NCBI RefSeq assembly: GCF_000026985.1
Contig: NC_017390.1
Span: forward strand, 1,867,456-1,931,455
From: Erwinia pyrifoliae DSM 12163
GTDB lineage: Bacteria; Pseudomonadota; Gammaproteobacteria; Enterobacterales; Enterobacteriaceae
Length of the DNA stretch: 64,000 nucleotides
Direction of reading: 5' to 3'
Shown here: positions 49,971-59,295 of the stretch, one piece after another
How the letters are laid out: each line of letters opens with the position of its first letter
How positions within the stretch are numbered: position 1 is the stretch's first letter
The notes under the pieces: generated by a model
Seen by the model: only the letters and a program-made list of their open reading frames with translations
What the model was told of the DNA's origin: nothing
Databases searched by the model: none
Program-made: the position numbers and the translations under genes

Positions 49971-51140
49971 ATGTTGGAACTGCTGTTTCTGTTACTTCCT
50001 GTCGCTGCAGCCTACGGCTGGTACATGGGGCGCAGAAGTGCACAACAGGACAAGCAACACGAAGCGAATCGTCTGTCGCGTGACTACGTGACAGGCGTCA
50101 ACTTTCTGCTTTCTAATCAGCAGGATAAAGCTGTCGATCTGTTCCTGGATATGCTGAAAGAGGACAGTGGCACAGTGGAAGCCCACCTGACTCTTGGTAA
50201 CTTGTTCCGTTCCCGTGGCGAAGTCGACCGCGCCATTCGCATCCATCAGGCACTGATGGAGAGTGACTCCCTCACTTACGATCAACGCCTGCTGGCGATT
50301 CAGCAACTTGGCCGAGACTATATGGCGGCAGGGTTTTATGACCGTGCGGAGCACATGTTTGGCCAGCTGGTTGACGAGACTGATTTTCGCCTCAGCGCTC
50401 TGCAACAGCTGCTTATTATTCACCAGGCGACCAGCGACTGGCTAAATGCGATAGACGCGGCGGAACGGCTGATCAAACTCGGTAAAAGCCGGCTCGGAAT
50501 GGAAATCGCACACTTTTACTGTGAGCTGGCGTTGCAGGCGATGAGCAGCGACGATTTGGAAAGGGCGATGAGCCTGTTAAAAAAAGGTGAGGCGGCGGAT
50601 CGGAACAGCGCCAGGGTCTCAATCATGATGGGGCGTATTCACATAGCCAAAGCCGAATACGCTAAAGCGGTGCAGCACTTACAGCGAGTGATAGAGCAGG
50701 ATAAGGAGCTGGTCAGCGAAACGCTTGAAATGCTGGAAAGCTGTTACCAGCATTTGGAACAAGGACCTGCATGGGTCAACTACCTCGAACGCTGTGTTGA
50801 AGAGAACACCGGAGCGGCGGCCGAGCTTTACCTTGCCGGCATTCTTGACCAACAGGATGGAGCAGAAGCGGCACAAACCTATATCACGCGTCAGCTCCAG
50901 CGTCACCCAACGATGCGGGTCTTCCATCGCCTGATGGACTTCAACTTGCAGGAAGCAGAAGACGGTCGTGCGAAAGACAGCCTGATGGTTCTGCGCGATA
51001 TGGTTGGAGAGCAGATCCGCACCAAGCCACGCTATCGCTGCCATAAATGCGGCTTTACCGCACATGCACTCTATTGGCATTGCCCCTCGTGCCGGGCATG
51101 GTCTTCAGTAAAACCTATTCGCGGCCTCGACGGACAGTAA
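49971..51140 (+). CDS. lapB: LapB, LPS assembly regulator with TPR repeats
   Basis: LapB (YciM) brings LpxC to the FtsH protease and so limits LPS synthesis; it is essential in E. coli. The 389-residue protein has an N-terminal membrane anchor (LELLFLLLPVAAAYGWYMG), about nine TPR helices-pairs (from LDMLKEDSGTVEAHLTLGNLF onwards) and a C-terminal rubredoxin-like knuckle with four cysteines (CHKCGF and CPSC). It is cotranscribed with lapA. Confidence 0.96.
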   Translation: MLELLFLLLPVAAAYGWYMGRRSAQQDKQHEANRLSRDYVTGVNFLLSNQQDKAVDLFLDMLKEDSGTVEAHLTLGNLFRSRGEVDRAIRIHQALMESDSLTYDQRLLAIQQLGRDYMAAGFYDRAEHMFGQLVDETDFRLSALQQLLIIHQATSDWLNAIDAAERLIKLGKSRLGMEIAHFYCELALQAMSSDDLERAMSLLKKGEAADRNSARVSIMMGRIHIAKAEYAKAVQHLQRVIEQDKELVSETLEMLESCYQHLEQGPAWVNYLERCVEENTGAAAELYLAGILDQQDGAEAAQTYITRQLQRHPTMRVFHRLMDFNLQEAEDGRAKDSLMVLRDMVGEQIRTKPRYRCHKCGFTAHALYWHCPSCRAWSSVKPIRGLDGQ

Positions 51141-51141
51141 C

Positions 51142-51163
51142 GCTGCATTGAAATGCAGCTTGT
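51142..51163 (+). terminator. lapB terminator
   Basis: GCTGCAT pairs with ATGCAGC around a 4-base loop directly after the lapB stop, followed by TTGTTG. The T-run is weak. Confidence 0.45.
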
Positions 51164-51382
51164 TGCCTCACTTTAGTTACAACATACTAATTTTCACGGC
51201 TTGATTTTTTCCAGCAGCGACTGCGTTCTGTGAGTCAATCAGGTCAACGGAAGGGACAAGTGACATCAGAATCCGGCGGGATTATTCTCAACGACTCACT
51301 GTGAATTTTGCAATGGCGCAGGTAAAATGCTTGCCGTTTATCGTTCGCGCCTCGTGGTGCTTCATTTTTAAGAGGGTTTTTC

Positions 51383-52099
51383 ATGTATTCACCTCAGGTT
51401 ATCGGTTCGCCGATAGTGGTTGCGCTAGATTATGCTGACCGTCATCGCGCCCTGGCCTTCGTTGACCAGATTGAACCGGGCAGTTGCCGCCTGAAAGTTG
51501 GCAAAGAGATGTTTACTCTGTTTGGACCTCAGTTGGTGCGCGACTTACAGCAGCGTGGCTTTGAGATATTTCTCGATTTGAAGTTTCACGATATCCCAAA
51601 CACCACCGCTCATGCAGTTGCCGCCGCTGCCGATTTGGGCGTGTGGATGGTCAACGTTCATGCCAGCGGTGGGGCCCGCATGATGAGCGCTGCCCGTGAA
51701 GCTCTGCTGCCTTTTGCTAAGGATGCCCCGCTGCTGATAGCCGTAACGGTATTGACCAGTATGGATGCCAGCGACCTGATCGGTCTTGGAATAACGCTTT
51801 CACCGGCAGAACAGGCGGAGCGTCTGGCACGCCTGACGCAGCAATGCGGTCTGGACGGTGTGGTTTGCTCTGCACATGAAGCCAGGCATTTCAAACAGGC
51901 AATCGGGACGGACTTCCGGCTGGTGACTCCGGGTATTCGACCGGAGGGCAGTGACGTTGGCGATCAGCGCCGCATAATGACGCCACAGCAGGCGCAGCAG
52001 GCCGGCGTAGATTATATGGTGATCGGGCGTCCGATTACGCAATCTGCCGACCCGGCTGTGGCGTTACGCACCATTCTGAGTTCATTACAGGGGGTATAA
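51383..52099 (+). CDS. pyrF: orotidine-5'-phosphate decarboxylase
   Basis: PyrF makes UMP in pyrimidine synthesis. The 238-residue TIM barrel has the catalytic Lys-Asp network in [31 protein letters not shown] and the phosphate loop [16 protein letters not shown]. The stop overlaps the yciH start (TAATG), so the two are translationally linked, as in E. coli. AGAGGG lies before the ATG. Confidence 0.96.
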   Translation: MYSPQVIGSPIVVALDYADRHRALAFVDQIEPGSCRLKVGKEMFTLFGPQLVRDLQQRGFEIFLDLKFHDIPNTTAHAVAAAADLGVWMVNVHASGGARMMSAAREALLPFAKDAPLLIAVTVLTSMDASDLIGLGITLSPAEQAERLARLTQQCGLDGVVCSAHEARHFKQAIGTDFRLVTPGIRPEGSDVGDQRRIMTPQQAQQAGVDYMVIGRPITQSADPAVALRTILSSLQGV

Positions 52100-52425
52100 T
52101 GGCTGAAAATAACAGCCGTCTGGTTTATTCAACCGAAACCGGACGTATCGATCAACCTGAAGCCATTATCCAACGTCCCAAAGGCGACGGGTTTGTGCGT
52201 ATTCAGCGCCAAACCAGCGGCCGAAAGGGGAAAGGCGTCTGCCTGATAACAGGCATAGATCTCTGTGATGCAGAGCTGAACAAACTGGCGGCTGAATTGA
52301 AGAAGAAGTGCGGCTGTGGCGGGGCAGTGAAAGACGGTGTAATTGAAATACAAGGCGATAAACGCGACCTTCTGAAAACGCTGCTGGAAGCGAAGAGCTA
52401 CAAGGTCAAACTGGCAGGGGGCTAA
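52099..52425 (+). CDS. yciH: YciH, SUI1/eIF1-like translation factor
   Basis: This 108-residue protein of the SUI1 (eIF1) family can take part in start-site fidelity and stress-time translation control. It contains VRIQRQTSGRKGKGVCLITGID and ELKKKCGCGGAVKDGVIEIQGD, the family core. It overlaps pyrF by one base. Confidence 0.94.
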   Translation: MAENNSRLVYSTETGRIDQPEAIIQRPKGDGFVRIQRQTSGRKGKGVCLITGIDLCDAELNKLAAELKKKCGCGGAVKDGVIEIQGDKRDLLKTLLEAKSYKVKLAGG

Positions 52426-52796
52426 TTTCGCGCCGGCTAAAAAGATAAAGTCATTACCATACTATTTAAGGTGATCGTTCACATGGTCACCGGATCCTGG
52501 CTCATTTACCCATCGTCAGCTGCCAGTTCTGGCACAGAAACAACACAGCTTGCATTGCCAGATTCCATCCAGTCTCCAATTAATAACGCATTAACATCAA
52601 TCACGCCGTGTAATACGTCAGGTATTGCGTCTCGCCGCTGGGAAAACGCCAGGGTGAACCGATGGCCACAGCTCGCAGTTGGTTTACAAAACTATCAACA
52701 ATTATGAAACATATTTATTTAATAACGTAGCGTAACTATATATAATTGCACCGCACCTGCAGCAATATTAAAATTAAAACTTAAAGGAAGTCAGTT

Positions 52797-52925
52797 ATGA
52801 GAAAGATGCTTTTACTCTTAGCAAGCCTGGTTTTTTCCGCAACGTTCTCTGTTGCGGTAAGTGCTGAAATCATCTGCTGGGGCGATGTCTGCATTGACGT
52901 CGGTGATGTTGGAGTTCACCCATGA
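52797..52925 (+). CDS. 42-residue secreted micropeptide with two cysteines
   Basis: The ATG follows AAAGGAAG at good spacing. The product has a clean signal peptide (MRKMLLLLASLVFSATFSVA, then VSA). The predicted mature peptide is only 19 residues, EIICWGDVCIDVGDVGVHP. Its two cysteines (C-x4-C) could form a disulfide in the periplasm. A TATAAT at 52741-52746 and a strong terminator 11 bp after the stop make it a self-contained transcription unit. It is not a family I recognise. It is too short for routine gene calling. Confidence 0.7.
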   Translation: MRKMLLLLASLVFSATFSVAVSAEIICWGDVCIDVGDVGVHP

Positions 52926-52935
52926 TATAAATAAC

Positions 52936-52971
52936 AAGCCTGTAGCATCAGTCAGATGCTACAGGCTTTCT
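52936..52971 (+). terminator. terminator of the micropeptide gene
   Basis: AAGCCTGTAGCATC pairs perfectly over 14 bp with GATGCTACAGGCTT around a 5-base loop and is followed by TCT. It is convergent with osmB and may serve both. Confidence 0.8.
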
Positions 52972-53035
52972 GGCTTATTCACGTCCTCTCTCTTCGTGCC
53001 GCTTCAGTGATTCTCCCTAATCCGTCGCAGGACAG

Positions 53036-53251
53036 TTAGTGGACCTGATGCCCGATGATGCCACCAACGGCGGCGCCGCCAAGCGTTCCCCAACCGCTAC
53101 CGTTTGATAAAACCGAGCCGGCAACAGCGCCCGCGCCTGCTCCAATCGCCGTGTTACGATCGCGTTTGGACCAGTTAGAGCACGCGTTTAGTGAGATAAC
53201 TAAGGTGGCAGCCAGCATGGCGGCGACAATGCGTTTAGCAGTGACTGACAT
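53036..53251 (-). CDS. osmB: osmotically inducible lipoprotein OsmB
   Basis: This 71-residue lipoprotein precursor has a signal peptide (MSVTAKRIVAAMLAATLVIS) and lipobox LNAC. The mature part SNWSKRDRNTAIGAGAGAVAG and Gly-rich tail ending GGIIGHQVH match E. coli OsmB, which is induced by osmotic and stationary-phase stress. The start at 53251 has AAGGAGGG upstream. Confidence 0.93.
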   Translation of the reverse strand: MSVTAKRIVAAMLAATLVISLNACSNWSKRDRNTAIGAGAGAVAGSVLSNGSGWGTLGGAAVGGIIGHQVH

Positions 53252-53734
53252 AAAACCCTCCTTCACACGACAGCAAAGCTAATCATTATTATAGTAGATG
53301 TGCTTCGTTCCCTCTGCGACTGCGATGATATTTTAGTGATATATATCACCGAATGGATAATTTTAGCTGGATAATCTCGTTGAACCCTCTGTAAGCACAG
53401 CCCGTTCACGCAGCAGCTGAGGCTAACAGATAAATAGCGCCAGGATGTTTTCTACATATCTTGCCCGAACGCATGTAAACAATACTTTTACTGTGCAGCG
53501 AATTGACTGACCTGCACAGCATCAGGCATAGGTAAAAGCAGACTGCATACCCAGCCAGCCACGCTCGCCCAGTTAGTGGTTAGTGTAAAGTACCGACTTC
53601 CACCTCACCGATGCGCGTTTATTCAGCGCAGGGCCGCTGTCAGTCGTTTATTCCCCCGGATCCAGCCAATCTCTCCATAGCCGATTAGGCTGGTGACGTC
53701 GACAATAGGCAAAGGTCTTAACGGAGAACGCATC
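53252..53734. other. osmB-araD intergenic region
   Basis: A 483-bp spacer that should hold divergent promoters. It is A+T-rich near osmB. No gene, CRP site or AraC-type half-site could be assigned by eye. Confidence 0.4.
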
Positions 53735-54451
53735 ATGCTGGAACACTTAAAACAGCAGACGCTGGAAGCCAATCTGGCTCTACCGCGCCACGGTCTTGTC
53801 ACCTTCACCTGGGGCAATGTGAGTGCGATAGATCGCCAGCAAGGGTTAATGGTGATTAAACCTTCCGGTGTGAGTTACGAGGTGATGCAGCGCGACGATA
53901 TGGTGGTCGTCGAGCTGGAGAGCGGGGAGGTGATTGAAGGAAATAAACGGCCTTCCTCAGACACGGCGACGCATCGCGCGCTCTACCTTGCATGGCCTGA
54001 AATTGGCGGCGTTGTGCATACCCATTCGCGTCATGCCACTATCTGGGCTCAGGCTGGCAAAGATCTTCCGGCCTGGGGCACCACGCACGCTGATGATTTC
54101 TTTGGTCACATCCCCTGTACGCGTCAGATGCGTAATGAGGAGATCATCGCAAATTATGAATGGCAAACCGGGCAGGTTATTATTGAAACGTTAAAACAGC
54201 GAGGCATCGACCCGCTGGCAGTCCCGGCGGTTTTAGTCAATTGCCACGGCCCTTTTGCCTGGGGGCGTAGTGCGCAGGAAGCCGTTCACAGTGCGGTGGT
54301 TTTGGAAGAAGTGGCCTATATGGGAATTTTCTGTCAGCAATTAGCGCCTGGCCTGCCGGCCATCGATCAGGCCTTATTGGATAAACACTATCAACGTAAA
54401 CATGGCAAAAACGCATGGTATGGTCAGGATTCATCACTTCAATCAGGCTGA
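53735..54451 (+). CDS. araD: L-ribulose-5-phosphate 4-epimerase (AraD type)
   Basis: This class II aldolase/epimerase converts L-ribulose-5-P to D-xylulose-5-P. The 238-residue protein has zinc ligands H95 and H97 in [13 protein letters not shown], the third zinc histidine in NCHGPFAWG, and the catalytic Asp in TTHADDFFG and Tyr in AWYGQ. It starts [20 protein letters not shown], as AraD does. It stands alone, without araA, araB or araC nearby, which is unusual; an SgbE/UlaF role is possible. Confidence 0.88.
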   Translation: MLEHLKQQTLEANLALPRHGLVTFTWGNVSAIDRQQGLMVIKPSGVSYEVMQRDDMVVVELESGEVIEGNKRPSSDTATHRALYLAWPEIGGVVHTHSRHATIWAQAGKDLPAWGTTHADDFFGHIPCTRQMRNEEIIANYEWQTGQVIIETLKQRGIDPLAVPAVLVNCHGPFAWGRSAQEAVHSAVVLEEVAYMGIFCQQLAPGLPAIDQALLDKHYQRKHGKNAWYGQDSSLQSG

Positions 54452-54481
54452 CGTCACAGACATAAGAGGGAGCTTGGTAAT

Positions 54482-54509
54482 AAGCGGGATAGCTGAAACT
54501 ATCCCGCTT
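54482..54509. terminator. bidirectional hairpin between araD and rnb
   Basis: AAGCGGGATAG pairs perfectly with CTATCCCGCTT around a 6-base loop between the convergent araD and rnb stops. There is no long T-run, but the stem is strong. Confidence 0.6.
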
Positions 54510-54515
54510 GATGTA

Positions 54516-56459
54516 TCAGGCTACCGGGCGGGCGACGATACTGCGGGTTTCCATACGTACTTCAGCAATCGTCACTTCAATCAGGTCGGTGACGCGGTAA
54601 ACCACTTCGCCTTTGATTTGAACGCTGCCATTCTCGTTACTGCATACCAGCTCATCACGCACGGCATGAAGAAATGGGGCAGGGATAAAAGCAACGGCAC
54701 CGTTTTCCTGCAGGCGTACACGCATGCCGCCACGGGAGACATCAATCACTTCCGCACTGAAACGCTGCTCGCTACCAACCGCTTTTTGCAGGAAACGCGA
54801 GTACAGCCAGTCACCCACATCGCGCTCGGCCATACGGTTCTGACGGCGGCGTTCCGCCATCTTCAACGTCAGTTCGTCGGCAGGACGAGTGCTTTCTTCC
54901 CCTTTAATGATAGCTTTCAGCAGGCGGTGGTTAATCATATCGCCATACTTACGGATCGGGGAGGTCCAGGTGGCATATGCCTCCAGGCCGAGACCAAAGT
55001 GCGGACCTGGCGTGGTGCTGACTTCGGCAAATGACTGGAAGCGGCGAATACGGCTGTCGAGGAACTGAGTCGGCAGGGCATCCAGTTCGCGGCGCAAATT
55101 GCGGAAGCCATCCAGCGTGGCAATCGCCAGCGGGTCAGCGGTTACGCCATGATTAGCCAGTACCGCTGCGGCCTGCCCGGCATTGACTTCGTCGAAACCG
55201 TGGTGGACGTTATAGATACCAAAGCCCAGTTTGTCACGCAGCACATTGGCAGCGCAGATATTAGCAAGGATCATCGATTCTTCAACGATACGATTAGCAA
55301 TGCGGCGGTGTTCGGCAATAATATCCAGTACTTCACCTTTCTCACCCAGATGGAAGCGGAAGTCTGGGCGGTCTTTGAATACCAGAGCATGCGCCTGGCG
55401 CCACTCGCTGCGCGCCAGACAGAGGCGGTTTAGCAGGCGGATCTGGTTGGCGATTGCCTCGTTTTCAGGCTGCCATGCGCCTGCTTCCTCGGTTTCTAAC
55501 CAGTCAGAAACAGGGTCATACGCCAGCTTAGCGTGAGATTCAATCCAGGCGGCGAAGAACTGAACGTCGTCTGCGGGTGAACCATCTGCGGCGAGAGTAA
55601 CGCGGCACGCCAGCACCGGGCGGCGCTCATGCGGGCGTAGCGAACAGATATCATCTGACAGCTGGCGTGGCAGCATTGGGATGTTGAAACCGGGCAGGTA
55701 GTTGGTGAACGCGCGTTCAGCCGCGACCGCATCCAGCTTGCTGTTCACCGGAACATAGGCTGTTGGGTCAGCGATAGCAACGATCAGCTTAAGCACACCG
55801 TTACCGACGTCTTCCACATACAGCGCATCGTCCATATCTTCGGTGCTGGCACTGTCGATAGTGACAAATGGCAGAGCCGTAAGATCTTCGCGTTCCAGCT
55901 GTTCATCCAGCATCTCTTGCGGCGTAGCGACATCCGGCGCTTCACGCTCCAGATTATGCCGCGAAAGAGTGACCCACCATGGAGCCAGATGATCATCCGC
56001 CGTGGTGATAAATTCGGTCAGTTCGGCATAGAAGGTGCGATCGCCCTTCAGCGGGTGACGGCGCATTTCAGCCACGGCCCAGTCGCCGGTCTGGAAGTCA
56101 TGCTTCACATTACGCTCAGGGCGGCATTGAATAGCATCTTTCAGCAGGGGATGGTCGGGAATAATCGACAGCCGGTCGTCTTTCTTCTGGACACGGCCGA
56201 CAAAGCGCGTCAGGAAAGGTTCAATCAGCGTTTCCGGATCGGCAACTTCGCGATCCTTCTCGCTTTGAATAACCGCACTGACGCGGTCACCGTGCATGAC
56301 TTTTTTCATAAACGGCGGGGGGATAAAGTAACTTTTTTGTGCATCGACTTCCAGGAAGCCGAAACCTTTTTCAGTGCCTTTTACCACACCTTCAACGCGC
56401 GGCGTCTGGGAGTGGAGCTTCTCTTTAAGCTGCGCGAGCAGCGGGTTATCCTGAAACAT
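54516..56459 (-). CDS. rnb: ribonuclease II
   Basis: RNase II is the main processive 3'-5' exoribonuclease. The 647-residue protein has N-terminal cold-shock domains ([18 protein letters not shown]), the RNB catalytic domain with four metal-binding Asp in [17 protein letters not shown] and following [10 protein letters not shown], and a C-terminal S1 domain ([16 protein letters not shown]). It is 3 residues longer than the E. coli enzyme. Single gene, convergent with araD. Confidence 0.96.
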   Translation of the reverse strand: MFQDNPLLAQLKEKLHSQTPRVEGVVKGTEKGFGFLEVDAQKSYFIPPPFMKKVMHGDRVSAVIQSEKDREVADPETLIEPFLTRFVGRVQKKDDRLSIIPDHPLLKDAIQCRPERNVKHDFQTGDWAVAEMRRHPLKGDRTFYAELTEFITTADDHLAPWWVTLSRHNLEREAPDVATPQEMLDEQLEREDLTALPFVTIDSASTEDMDDALYVEDVGNGVLKLIVAIADPTAYVPVNSKLDAVAAERAFTNYLPGFNIPMLPRQLSDDICSLRPHERRPVLACRVTLAADGSPADDVQFFAAWIESHAKLAYDPVSDWLETEEAGAWQPENEAIANQIRLLNRLCLARSEWRQAHALVFKDRPDFRFHLGEKGEVLDIIAEHRRIANRIVEESMILANICAANVLRDKLGFGIYNVHHGFDEVNAGQAAAVLANHGVTADPLAIATLDGFRNLRRELDALPTQFLDSRIRRFQSFAEVSTTPGPHFGLGLEAYATWTSPIRKYGDMINHRLLKAIIKGEESTRPADELTLKMAERRRQNRMAERDVGDWLYSRFLQKAVGSEQRFSAEVIDVSRGGMRVRLQENGAVAFIPAPFLHAVRDELVCSNENGSVQIKGEVVYRVTDLIEVTIAEVRMETRSIVARPVA

Positions 56460-56543
56460 AATTTCAACAGTTTTCGTGGCCTAAGAGCGGCAGACAGTTT
56501 TACGCGATTAACCGCTCTTCGGCAAGTAAAAAGCCTTGCATCA

Positions 56544-58853
56544 TCAGGCGATGCGTAACCCGGTCCCCGGCGTCGACAGGGTGATTTTAACCGGTATCGA
56601 TTTTGACGTCGGCGTACCGCTAACATCGCCAAAGCTCGAAAGCGGTACAAGGGGGTTTGTTTCAGGATAGTAGGCGGCGAGGTTGCCACGCGGGATAGCG
56701 TAGGGGATCAGTTTAAAGCCGCTAACCTTACGCGTAATACCATCATTCCACAGGGTTTCGATGTCGACATTATCGCCGGCGACGTAGCCCAGTTCCTCTA
56801 AATCCTCCGGGTTCATAAACAGCACTTCACGCTGGCCGTACACGCCGCGATAGCGATCGTCCAGCCCATAAATAGTGGTGTTGTACTGGTCATGTGAGCG
56901 CAAGGTCTGCAGCGTAAAGGGCACATCAACATCCAGCTGCGGGAAAAGCGTTGCAGGCAGGGCGCCAGAGCTGAACTGCGCCTTCTCATTCAGGGTGTTA
57001 AAGCGCAAATCGGCGGCAGCATTGCCTAAATAGAAACCGCCTTTTATATCGCAGCGGGCATTAAAATCGCTAAAGCCCGGGATGGTTGCGGCAATGTGAT
57101 CGCGGATTTTATTGTAATCGTCCGCCAGTCCGAGCCAGTCGACTTTATCGCTACCCAGAACCGCATGGGCAATCCTGGCCACAATCCAGGTTTCAGAACG
57201 CTGGGTATCGGCAATAGGTTTACCTACGCCCTCTGAAGCGTGCACCATGCTGAAGGAGTCTTCTACGGTGATAAACTGCGGCCCGCTGGCCTGGATATCC
57301 TGTTCCGTGCGGCCAAGCGTCGGCAGGATAAGGGCGTCGCCACTGCCCGGGCACAGGTGGCTGCGATTCAGTTTAGTACTGATTTGTACCGTAAGGCCAC
57401 AGCGCCTTAGCGCCTCTTGGGTACGCGGACTGTCAGGCGCGGCGGCTGCAAGGTTACCGCCAAGCGCAATCAGTACTTTGACCTCATGACGCAGCATCGC
57501 CTCCAGAGCCTGGACGGTATTATGGCCAATGCCACGCGGGGGGGCGAAAGCAAAGTGCTGTTCCAGGCTGTCAAGAAACGCTTTCGATGGCTTCTCGTCA
57601 ATGCCCATAGTCCGGTTGCCCTGCACATTACTGTGGCCGCGCACCGGACACAGACCAGCTCCTCTTTTGCCCAGCTGACCAAACAGCAGCTGCAGGTTAA
57701 CAATTTCGCGCACGGTATCAACGGAATGTTTATGCTGGGTAATACCCATTGCCCAGGTACAGATAACCCGCTTCGCGCTCTGGTAAATCGCCGCCGCTTC
57801 ACGGATTTGCTGTTCACTGAGGCCGGACTGCTGGACGATTTGCGGCCAGCCGGTGGCATCCACTGCGGCAAGATACGCTTTCACGCCTTGGGTGTTTGCG
57901 CTGATAAAGCTTTCATCAAACAGGCCTTTTTCACCGTTTTCGATAAGCGCACGATGATTTTCAGCCAGAACTTTCACCATTCCGCGTACCGCAGCCATAT
58001 CGCCGCCAAGATTCGGCTGATAGTAGTTTGAGCTGATGGCGCCCGCCTTGCTTGTGACCACTTCCAGCGGCTTTTGCGGGTCGGCAAAACGTTCGAGTCC
58101 ACGTTCGCGCAGCGTGTTAAAAGTGACTATTTTTGCGCCATTATCGGCGGCGTGGCGCAGGCTGTGCAGCATGCGTGGATGGTTGGTTCCGGGGTTCTGA
58201 CCGAAGACGAAAATCGCATTAGCATGGTCGAAGTCATCAAGGTGGATAGTCCCTTTGCCGACGCCAATACTGCGTTTCAGCCCGGCCCCGCTGGCTTCAT
58301 GACACATATTGGAACAATCGGGGAAGTTATTACTGCCGTTCATGCGGCCAAATAGCTGATACAGCCAGGAGGCTTCATTACTGGCGCGACCAGAGGTGTA
58401 CAGCTCCATCTGGTCAGGATTGTCCATGGCTTTAATATGTGAGGCAATAAGCTCAAATGCTCGTTCCCAGCTAATAGGCTCATAGCGATCGGTGGTGCGA
58501 TTATAGCGTAGCGGTTCGGTGAGGCGTCCCTGATATTCGAGGAAGTAATCGCTCTGTTGAAAGAGAGCCGAAACGCTGTACTGCGCAAAAAAGTCAGCGC
58601 CGATGTGGCGACGGGTTGCTTCCCAGGTCACTGCTTTCGCGCCATTTTCGCAGAAGCTAAAGGTGCTTTTATTGTCATCACCCCATGCGCAGCCGGGGCA
58701 ATCAAAGCCTTTTGCTTTATTCATGCGCATCAAGTTGCGCATGTTTTTTAACACTTCTTTGCTGTCGAAAACGAAGCGGGTAGTGGCTTCCAGAGAACCC
58801 CAGCCGCCCGCAGCGGCCTGATATGGCTTAATAGATTGTTTGAATTTCATCAT
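56544..58853 (-). CDS. ydeP: YdeP-type molybdopterin oxidoreductase (FdhF-like)
   Basis: This 769-residue protein is of the formate-dehydrogenase-H-like family. Landmarks are the N-terminal AAGGWGSLEATTRFV, the CPGCAWGD segment, MELYTSGRASNEASWLYQLF, NNFPDCSNMCHEASG, VICTWAMGITQHKHSV, VRGHSNVQGNRTMG and a C-terminal cofactor-binding domain with LRSHDQYNTTIYGLDDRYRGV. No selenocysteine or in-frame TGA is seen. E. coli YdeP is linked to acid resistance, but its reaction is unknown. It stands alone here; a molybdenum cofactor is inferred. Confidence 0.88.
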   Translation of the reverse strand: MMKFKQSIKPYQAAAGGWGSLEATTRFVFDSKEVLKNMRNLMRMNKAKGFDCPGCAWGDDNKSTFSFCENGAKAVTWEATRRHIGADFFAQYSVSALFQQSDYFLEYQGRLTEPLRYNRTTDRYEPISWERAFELIASHIKAMDNPDQMELYTSGRASNEASWLYQLFGRMNGSNNFPDCSNMCHEASGAGLKRSIGVGKGTIHLDDFDHANAIFVFGQNPGTNHPRMLHSLRHAADNGAKIVTFNTLRERGLERFADPQKPLEVVTSKAGAISSNYYQPNLGGDMAAVRGMVKVLAENHRALIENGEKGLFDESFISANTQGVKAYLAAVDATGWPQIVQQSGLSEQQIREAAAIYQSAKRVICTWAMGITQHKHSVDTVREIVNLQLLFGQLGKRGAGLCPVRGHSNVQGNRTMGIDEKPSKAFLDSLEQHFAFAPPRGIGHNTVQALEAMLRHEVKVLIALGGNLAAAAPDSPRTQEALRRCGLTVQISTKLNRSHLCPGSGDALILPTLGRTEQDIQASGPQFITVEDSFSMVHASEGVGKPIADTQRSETWIVARIAHAVLGSDKVDWLGLADDYNKIRDHIAATIPGFSDFNARCDIKGGFYLGNAAADLRFNTLNEKAQFSSGALPATLFPQLDVDVPFTLQTLRSHDQYNTTIYGLDDRYRGVYGQREVLFMNPEDLEELGYVAGDNVDIETLWNDGITRKVSGFKLIPYAIPRGNLAAYYPETNPLVPLSSFGDVSGTPTSKSIPVKITLSTPGTGLRIA

Positions 58854-58887
58854 CTCGCAGGCTTATATTGAATTTTTGTTAGTAGAT

Positions 58888-59295
58888 TTAGCATTCTTTT
58901 TTGCGATTCTGCGGCGTTAAAGGATAATTGTCTAATTGATTGCTGAGATGGTGCGATAAGTTGCGTTTATCGCGCAATTGAGACATCAGGATACCGTAAG
59001 ATAACAAACGCTTCCGGCAACTGGCGGAGGCCATATCTGGTTTGTCCTTCCATTTCTGCATGGTGTGGGGATCACCGGGGTACTATCCCGTATCCGGTAA
59101 GCAGAAACCCCCGTTTCGCCGTCGTTAATCATTGCCCTTGTCACTACTGCGGTTAGGGCATGCGGCGAAAAAAAGGCGCATCCCCAGTCGCCATAGGGCA
59201 TCCCGCCGGTCTCTTCCGGAGTCGGCAGCTCGCCCGTCTGACAGCCGCTCAGCAAGAACAGCAGCGCCAGCCAATAAAGCGCTCGGCTTCAGCAT
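58888..59295 (-). pseudogene. decayed lipoprotein gene behind the PAAR-lipase
   Basis: An ATG inside the last codons of the upstream gene opens MLKPSAL; after one frameshift the same region reads WLALLFLLSGC, a lipoprotein signal with a lipobox Cys, then QTGELPTPEETGG. A third frame, open for 64 codons at the end, reads YPGDPHTMQKWKDKPDMASA and ends NRKKEC. No single frame joins these parts, so the gene seems broken by at least two frameshifts, with a likely internal deletion. Overlap with the lipase gene suggests an immunity or accessory lipoprotein, which is inference. Sequencing error is a less likely alternative. Confidence 0.45.

Noticed and set aside
52471..52707. 78-codon frame between yciH and the micropeptide gene
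   Set aside because: No convincing ribosome binding site, low-complexity composition and no recognisable feature; likely chance in an A+T-richer spacer.
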